NCBI GenBank assembly: GCA_039679385.1
Contig: JBDKVB010000128.1
Span: 23,077-87,076 of the forward strand
Length of the DNA: 64,000 nucleotides
Reading direction: 5' to 3'
Origin: Armatimonadia bacterium
GTDB taxonomy: Bacteria; Armatimonadota; Zipacnadia; Zipacnadales; JABUFB01
Shown: one piece after another, positions 58,587 through 64,000 of the stretch
How the letters are laid out: each line of letters starts with the position of its first letter
Position numbering within the stretch: position 1 is the first letter of the stretch
Notes under the pieces: generated by a model
Database searches by the model: none
The model's input: the letters and a program-made list of their open reading frames with translations, nothing else
Told to the model about the DNA's origin: nothing
Position numbers and translations under genes: made by a program

Positions 58587-60752
58587 ATGGAATGCGTACG
58601 GACCGTGGGCGTTCTATCAGTCGCACTCCTTCTGTGGGCAGCCGTAGCAGGTTGTGCCGCCGACTATGAGGTCACCGGCATCGGCGGAGCTGGAGGCATG
58701 TACACGCCGATGGCCTGTCCCAGTGACCCCGACCTCATGCTGCTATCCTGCGACATGAGCGGCGCCTACCGGTCTCTCGACGGGGGCAAGCACTGGGAGC
58801 TGATCCACTGCAGCCAGTTGAACAACTCCCTCGGCTGCTACCCGCTGTTCCTTAAGGACGCGATCCTTTGGGTCAGTGGTGGAACGCTCAAGATCAGTCG
58901 CGACAAGGCCGCCACCTGGCAGGCGGTAGTCCAGCCCTCGCCCTGGGTCGGCGGCATCAGCTACATGGCCGCCCTCGAGCCGGAGGGCCGGCCTCCGGTT
59001 CTGTTCGTGGCTGCCAAGGACGGCGTATGGCGTTCGCCGGAGGGAGGCAAGACCTGGGAGCGTGTGATCGAGGGCGACTGCCGGAACCTGCTCGCGGTCG
59101 GCTCACGGGTCTACGCCGTCTGCGTCCAGAAGACTCTCGTCAGCGCCGACCAGGGGAAGACCTGGGAGGAGATCACCGCGCCCGAACTCAAGGGCCATCA
59201 GGTCTTCGGGCTTGGAGGTAGTGCGGACAAGGACGGCAAGGTCTGCCTCTACGCCTCCGCCTGGGGAGTGGGAGTGCTCAAGTCCCTCGATGAGGGCAAG
59301 ACCTGGCAGGTGCTGCTCGACAAGTACGACGACCAGAACGTGTTCATGGTGCCTGCGGGCCAGATTCAGATCGCCTACATGGCGCAGTCCGGTGGTGGAT
59401 GGTGCCGGCGAATCTGGCGCACCCGCGATCAGGGCCAGACCTGGGACGAGTGCTTCTTCATGAGTGGCCCGAAGGCCAATGTGGAACTCGCCTGGGTGCA
59501 GACGCAACTGAAGTGGGGCTACTACATCACTCCCCGCGGCTTTGGCATGTGCGCCGGTGACCCCAACCTCGTGCTGGTGTCCACTCAGGGCGACCTGTAC
59601 CTCTCCCGCGACGGAGGCGGCACCTGGCATCAGATCATGAACCTCCCTGTGGAGATCACGGAGGACGGCAAGCAGGTGCGGGGGTACCGCTCCAACGGCT
59701 GCGAGGTCACCACCTGCATGCGCTACCTGATCCATCCGCAGGAACCGCGGCGCAGGTACATCCTCCATGCCGACATCGGCCTGTCGCGTAGTCCCGACGG
59801 CGGGGTAACCTGGATCCCCTCTGCCACCGGGTCACCGTGGGGCAACACCTTCTACAACGTGGTGTTCGACCCCGACCTCCCGGGCCGCATGTACGCCGCA
59901 GCCAGCAGCCGTCACGACATCCCCAACTGGACGCACATCTCCCCGAACACCCCTGCGCACCAGGGCGGCGTTGTGGTCTCCGACGACTTCGGCAAGACCT
60001 GGAAGGTGCTCGGTACAGGACTTCCCAAGCTGCCCTGCACCTGGGTGTGCCTTGATCCGAGGAGTCCCGAGGGCAACCGCACTCTGTACGCGGCGATGTA
60101 TGAGGGCGGAGTCTACAAGTCCACCGATGGCGGCAAGACCTGGGTGCTCAAGTCGCAGGGGCTGGGCAACCCCGGGAACCTGCACGTGTTCATGCTGCAG
60201 CTTCACCCGGTGACTGGAGAGCTGTTCTGCAGCATCACGGCGAACCGCCTTCAGGAGGGCAACCGGGCGACCTTCCCGGTGGTTGGAGGGCTGTGGAAGT
60301 CCAGCGACGGAGCGGAGACCTGGACTGACCTGACCCGCGACCTCAAGCTGCACTGGCCGAACTCCTTCGCCGTGCATCCCACTGAGCCGAACACGATCTA
60401 CCTCACCGCAGCGACGATCCCTGGCGGGGCAGAAGGCGGCGTGTACAAGACCACGGATGGCGGGAGGACCTGGCAGCGTCTGATCAAGGACGAGGACTTC
60501 GCCAAGACCGGGGCTCCGGGCTACGTGCACGCGCTGTACATCAACCTGCCTCCGGAGAATCCGGACCGCCTCTATGTGGGCACGGTCAGCCACGGTCTGT
60601 GGTACAGTCCGGACGCGGGCAAGACCTGGCAGCGCTTCACCAGATTCCCCTTTGCGCCGGTCTGCAACGTCACCTTCGATCCGCAGGACCCAGGGACGAT
60701 CTACGTCGGCACCTACGGAGCCGGAATCTGGCGCGGAAGCTCGATGCCCTGA
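58587..60752 (+). CDS. Asp-box (BNR/VPS10-like) propeller lipoprotein
   Basis: 721 residues from ATG at 58587 (GAGG upstream; the open frame before it is not coding-like). Lipobox VAGC (Cys23), so anchored to a membrane. About 13 Asp-boxes (S.DGG.TW type: SLDGGKHW, SPEGGKTW, SADQGKTW, SLDEGKTW, SPDGGVTW, STDGGKTW, TTDGGRTW, SPDAGKTW) run through the whole length, giving two stacked seven-bladed propellers as in GH74 xyloglucanases and VPS10/sortilin-like proteins. GH74's catalytic Asp pair cannot be confirmed by eye. May be a glycosidase or a binding protein. Convergent with the next gene, 21 bp apart. Confidence 0.75.
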   Translation: MECVRTVGVLSVALLLWAAVAGCAADYEVTGIGGAGGMYTPMACPSDPDLMLLSCDMSGAYRSLDGGKHWELIHCSQLNNSLGCYPLFLKDAILWVSGGTLKISRDKAATWQAVVQPSPWVGGISYMAALEPEGRPPVLFVAAKDGVWRSPEGGKTWERVIEGDCRNLLAVGSRVYAVCVQKTLVSADQGKTWEEITAPELKGHQVFGLGGSADKDGKVCLYASAWGVGVLKSLDEGKTWQVLLDKYDDQNVFMVPAGQIQIAYMAQSGGGWCRRIWRTRDQGQTWDECFFMSGPKANVELAWVQTQLKWGYYITPRGFGMCAGDPNLVLVSTQGDLYLSRDGGGTWHQIMNLPVEITEDGKQVRGYRSNGCEVTTCMRYLIHPQEPRRRYILHADIGLSRSPDGGVTWIPSATGSPWGNTFYNVVFDPDLPGRMYAAASSRHDIPNWTHISPNTPAHQGGVVVSDDFGKTWKVLGTGLPKLPCTWVCLDPRSPEGNRTLYAAMYEGGVYKSTDGGKTWVLKSQGLGNPGNLHVFMLQLHPVTGELFCSITANRLQEGNRATFPVVGGLWKSSDGAETWTDLTRDLKLHWPNSFAVHPTEPNTIYLTAATIPGGAEGGVYKTTDGGRTWQRLIKDEDFAKTGAPGYVHALYINLPPENPDRLYVGTVSHGLWYSPDAGKTWQRFTRFPFAPVCNVTFDPQDPGTIYVGTYGAGIWRGSSMP

Positions 60753-60773
60753 GCTCCTGTGCCGGCCGCGAGA

Positions 60774-63338
60774 CTATCCGGCTGCCGCGAGCGCTTTCTC
60801 GATCTGTGCCACGGCCTGTTGCTCCAGCTCTCGGCACTGTCTCAGGATCTCGATCTCCCGGGCACGCACCTCCGGCGTCCAGTCCTTAGTGGACTTGCCG
60901 GTCCAGGGGCCCAGGAAGACTGTACCGCCCTCGAAGGACGGCCGCAGGAGTTCCTGCTCCTTCTGGTACAGGTCGGCAGCACGCAGCAGCGCCTCTTGCG
61001 CCGGGCCTTGCAGAGCACTCGCGTGTGCCTTCAGGTAGCTCGCCGCGCAGCCACGGGCATCGAAGAGCGTCTCCGCGTTCCACCAGTTCGCGAAGAAGAG
61101 GTTGGCCTGCACCTTCTCCGACCACTTCGGCGCGAGCGAGAGGTCGTCCATCCACTGAACCAGGGCGCTGTCGCCGTACCAGTAGGCGGTTGAGGGCTCG
61201 GGGCCAAGTCTGCGGGTCCAGTTGCGGACGGCGAGATGCAGCGTGCTCAGCAGTACGTCGCGCTCCGAGGGTGGCTCTTGCCAGCCGGACAGGAACAGTA
61301 GCCACGGACCGCCGGGCTTGGCTGCGGCAAGCACCTTGGGCTTGTCTCCGCTCCAGTAGTCGTACCACAGGAACTCGGCACCGCTCTTCTGGTACCCGAA
61401 GCACACGGCGCAGTTCCAGTCGTCCGGATAACCCACGACGGGCAGGCCGGCCTTGAGGTAGGCCATGACGTCGGGAGCGAAGGCGGCCATGTCTTCGGCG
61501 GCGCTCTCACCGGGCAGCATCACGTCCGCGAGTTGCCAGCCTAGGGCGCGAGAGACGTTGTCGCGCTCCTCGGGGAACTCACCCACCGGAGTGGACGAAC
61601 ACCAATTGGGCTCCTGGGTCCAGTAGTACCAGCGAACCCGGAAGGCCAGCGCGGAGACGCCCATGATATCCGTCCGCGAGACCGGGTGCCTGGTGACGGC
61701 GAGAGCCGATTCCAGTGCGCCGGCGAAGGTGCAGTCGCCGGACTTCCCCCAGCCCAGAGAGCGAACCCCTGGAAGGCTCAGCGAGTCCTCCGTCGCCTTC
61801 ACCTCCGAAGTGCCCAGGTCGGCCGGCGGCTGAGGGATCGCCTTGACGATGCTGCACAGCTTCATCTCCGCAACGTTCAGCGCCCAGATCCTCTCCCCGT
61901 CGGTCGTCAGGCCGCCGGTTGCAGGGCCGAAGGGCCGATCGCCCCAGTCCAGGAGCTTGCCGTCAGGTGCACTCTTGACGAGGCACCGCGACCAGTAGCC
62001 GTCCATCCACACGCCGTCCTTCATCGCTGCCCAGTGCACACCCAGTGCGGCAGCAAGGTGCGGTTCCAATCGCGGCAAGCTCATGGGGTCGGCTCCCTCC
62101 GCCAGGGGCTTCGGGTCAGCGGGATCGAGTTCCCAACCGGGGAAGAGGTAGCCTTCAGACAGCCACAGCTTGCCGCCGACCTGCACCGTGTTCGCCGGCG
62201 AGGGAGCGAAGCTGAGGTCGATCTGCGCCCTGATCTCCCCGGTCTGCGGGTCGAGCTTCACGAGACGCTTCGGTTCCGTCTGCGTGAGCGCGAGGCCGTC
62301 ATCCCACCAGCCAAGGCCGGAGGCCTTGCCTTCGGGCAGCTTGAGCCTTCGGACGACGCTGCCGTCCTGAGGCGAGAGGGCAACGACCTCCCTGGTCTTG
62401 CAGTCGCGTAGCCAGAAGAGCCCGTCGCCGAAGGTCATGCCCCACCACGCGCCCTCGGGGAGCGAAACCGTCTTCCAGTCCGGCGGCAGAGCCGGGAGCT
62501 TGGCCAGAGGCTCGAGCAGGCCCCATCTGTGCAGCGCCCGAAAGACCCCGAGACTGTTCTCACCCCAGCCACCCTTGCTCTCCTGCCAGCGCAGGAGCAT
62601 CGGGACCTGCTGCTGGAGGATGCGCCTCGCGAGTGGGTGGTCAACGTAGCCCGCAAGATCCGTCAGCCCCAGCGGGTCCCAGTAACTGAGGCAACCCGCG
62701 GCATTCATGTTGTCGACGACCCAGGTCAGGCCGGCGGTCAGGGCTGCGTTCACGTCCACCACTCCACGACCGTCCCAGAGCTCCTTCATCGCCATCGGCG
62801 GAGTCCAGGGGCACCCCTTCGCAATCCACTCCCGGGGGTGGTCGCAGAGCCATCTCAGAGCTGCAGTAACGCAGGGCAGCTTCGCATCGCCTGCGCGGCA
62901 GAGCGGGCCCACCCAATAGATGCGCGAATCGAGTTGCCCCTCCGGTGGCGCAGGCAGAGCGGCAATCCAGGCCACAGCGGACCGGATCTGTGGCGCGTCC
63001 GGTGGAAGGCCCAGGTCCAGCAACTCGCTCACGGCACCACTGGTCGCCGACACGTCACCTTCGGGCGGCTTGCCGAAGCTGCCGTTGGGATTGGCACCCT
63101 TGAGGACCTCGGCGATGCGGGCCTGGAGGACCGCCGCGTCACTGTCCTTGGGGGTATTGAATACAAGCCTGCGAACGAGGGCCGCCTGCAAGGACGTGTC
63201 CTCGCGGACGTACTGCATGGGGTCGTGGCGGAACCCGTAGCGGAAGCTGGGCATGGGGACACCTGCTGCACAGAGGTGTTGGGGAAGAGCCAAAACGGCC
63301 AGCACGACAGCCGTCATGAGGGACACGGTAACTTGCAT
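60774..63338 (-). CDS. Three-module toroid/propeller/papain-like exported protein
   Basis: 854 residues, GGAGG 10 nt before the ATG. Signal peptide about 1-25 (cleavage near LCAAG). Module 1 (about 30-275) has helical toroid (prenyltransferase-like) repeats: WIAALPAPPEGQLD, ALRWLCDHPREW and MLLRWQESKGGWGENSLGVFRAL. Module 2 (about 285-510) is a PQQ-type propeller (FWLRDCKTREVVALSPQDGSVVRRLKLP). Module 3 (about 530-740) starts SGDCTFAGALESAL and contains AFRVRWYYW and FLWYDYWSGD. It resembles BtrH-type / C39-like papain folds, with Cys at SGDCTF as a possible nucleophile. The C terminus is helical. This combination is not one I recognise. Confidence 0.7.
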   Translation of the reverse strand: MQVTVSLMTAVVLAVLALPQHLCAAGVPMPSFRYGFRHDPMQYVREDTSLQAALVRRLVFNTPKDSDAAVLQARIAEVLKGANPNGSFGKPPEGDVSATSGAVSELLDLGLPPDAPQIRSAVAWIAALPAPPEGQLDSRIYWVGPLCRAGDAKLPCVTAALRWLCDHPREWIAKGCPWTPPMAMKELWDGRGVVDVNAALTAGLTWVVDNMNAAGCLSYWDPLGLTDLAGYVDHPLARRILQQQVPMLLRWQESKGGWGENSLGVFRALHRWGLLEPLAKLPALPPDWKTVSLPEGAWWGMTFGDGLFWLRDCKTREVVALSPQDGSVVRRLKLPEGKASGLGWWDDGLALTQTEPKRLVKLDPQTGEIRAQIDLSFAPSPANTVQVGGKLWLSEGYLFPGWELDPADPKPLAEGADPMSLPRLEPHLAAALGVHWAAMKDGVWMDGYWSRCLVKSAPDGKLLDWGDRPFGPATGGLTTDGERIWALNVAEMKLCSIVKAIPQPPADLGTSEVKATEDSLSLPGVRSLGWGKSGDCTFAGALESALAVTRHPVSRTDIMGVSALAFRVRWYYWTQEPNWCSSTPVGEFPEERDNVSRALGWQLADVMLPGESAAEDMAAFAPDVMAYLKAGLPVVGYPDDWNCAVCFGYQKSGAEFLWYDYWSGDKPKVLAAAKPGGPWLLFLSGWQEPPSERDVLLSTLHLAVRNWTRRLGPEPSTAYWYGDSALVQWMDDLSLAPKWSEKVQANLFFANWWNAETLFDARGCAASYLKAHASALQGPAQEALLRAADLYQKEQELLRPSFEGGTVFLGPWTGKSTKDWTPEVRAREIEILRQCRELEQQAVAQIEKALAAAG

Positions 63339-63466
63339 ATGCGACGCCTCCGCACGTGGAGGGGCTGTCCGATGGTCGCGTTGGTGCTCCTCTTTCGTCG
63401 CAGGTCGCCAGGGCCCTGCAATCCGGCAAGGCGGAGTACGCGGCGCCGGTTTTGGGGGCGAGACGA

Positions 63467-64000
63467 CTACCGCTTCTCAGCCTTCGGCATGCTCAGCGCC
63501 GGGTCGCCGAAGAGCATGAACTTCATGCCCTGGAAGAAGATGCTGGGTGGGTACCAGTCCTTGGTGGGCTTGAGGTCTGCCAGTTTCTCTGCCCGCCAGT
63601 AGTAGGCCAGCGCATCCTTCCAGGCCATGCCGACGCAGGGGCTTCCCTCGGCAACGCTCTTCAGGAAGCCGTCCAGCAGCGACAGGGCACAGGGCTGAGC
63701 GCCGGTGTTGCAGCCAAGGTAGGCCACAGCGCCGCTGCGGGGCATGCGCAGGAGACGCTCGCCCAGGCCGGTGCTGTTGAGACGACCCGGCTGTAGTGCT
63801 GCGGGAGCAGGTGGCTCCGAGGCGAAGACCTCGCCCTTCCGTGTGCCGCGATGCAGAAGACCCAGGGCATCAAGGTAAGCGTCGTAAGGAGGTTCATTGG
63901 CGAAGTGGGCGGTGCCGCAGCCGACGGAAAAGAAGATGGCCGGAGACGCCGCTATCAGTGCCTCACGCTCCCGGGGCCCAAGGCAGCCGTCCCAGACCTC
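63467..64000 (-). CDS. C25-like cysteine peptidase, partial (5' end outside)
   Basis: The frame is open from base 64000 down to the stop at 63467 (177 codons seen). It reads AIFFSVGCGTAHFANEPPYDAYL, a C25 catalytic-Cys context (the Cys in SVGCGTAHF), then VAYLGCNTGAQPCALSLLDGFLKSV and MLFGDPALSMPKAEKR, the usual end of the C25 catalytic domain. No PEP-CTERM or type-IX tail follows, unlike the C25-like gene at 12564. The N-terminal part and any signal peptide lie beyond the window. Followed 128 nt later by the three-module gene. Confidence 0.65.
   Translation of the reverse strand, partial: EVWDGCLGPREREALIAASPAIFFSVGCGTAHFANEPPYDAYLDALGLLHRGTRKGEVFASEPPAPAALQPGRLNSTGLGERLLRMPRSGAVAYLGCNTGAQPCALSLLDGFLKSVAEGSPCVGMAWKDALAYYWRAEKLADLKPTKDWYPPSIFFQGMKFMLFGDPALSMPKAEKR

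Overview
The window is GC-rich and densely coding, with about 46 protein genes, one tRNA and short spacers. Gene content points to an uncultured, anaerobic or microaerophilic, diderm glycan degrader. The evidence is an [FeFe] hydrogenase of the NAD-linked trimeric type, three Cys-type sulfatases, two sialidase/BNR-type proteins, GH4, GH172 and unclassified TIM-barrel glycosidases, a PEP-CTERM (exosortase-sorted) protein, a TadG-like surface protein and a hydrazine-synthase-alpha-related cytochrome. This mix is typical of Planctomycetota, Lentisphaerota, Hydrogenedentota or Armatimonadota-like lineages; the phylum cannot be fixed from the sequence alone. Several spacers carry clean sigma-70-like promoters (TTGACA or TTGACG, 17 bp, TANNNT) and strong intrinsic terminators.

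Layout. 1-15 kb: an epoxyqueuosine-reductase-like Fe-S protein (cut by the left edge), a secreted glycosidase-like protein, a TadG-like protein with ten GSG repeats and a possibly leaderless promoter, a secreted propeller protein, a DegT/DnrJ aminotransferase with a frameshifted coding remnant upstream, a YVTN/di-haem peroxidase-like protein, an SGNH hydrolase, a DUF2225 protein, an EamA transporter, a PEP-CTERM C25-like peptidase and an FGE-fold protein. 15-25 kb: the energy locus hydA-hydC-histidine kinase-response regulator-hydB, closed by a textbook terminator, then a 2-hydroxyacid dehydrogenase and a receiver-PAS-kinase hybrid. 25-27 kb: gatC-gatA.

27-44 kb: carbohydrate and sulfatase region with a DUF5010-like glycosidase, M19 dipeptidase and ribose-type ABC permease (one operon), tRNA-Gln, two UroD-family proteins flanking a GH172 enzyme and a sugar-binding lipoprotein, two Tat-exported sulfatases, an HzsA-related dihaem protein overlapping an FGE-fold protein, and a PfkB kinase. 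44-64 kb: a TolB-like protein, HAD phosphatase, third sulfatase followed by an MFS-HEAT fusion, a double-sialidase protein, a Re-citrate-synthase-like enzyme, an aldo/keto-reductase-like protein, GH4, a receiver-like orphan, a multi-Asp-box lipoprotein, a toroid/propeller/papain-like giant, and a C25-like peptidase cut by the right edge.

Working model (inference): secreted sulfatases, sialidases and glycosidases strip sulfated or sialylated glycans, transporters import the products, kinases, GH4 and dehydrogenases process them, and NAD(P)H and ferredoxin are re-oxidised by the HydABC hydrogenase, whose operon carries its own two-component system. The most unusual points are the Cys-rich H-cluster motif in HydA, the structured hydrogenase leader, the MFS-HEAT fusion, the three-module protein at 60.8-63.3 kb, and FGE-fold proteins that lack the catalytic cysteines although the sulfatases need formylglycine.
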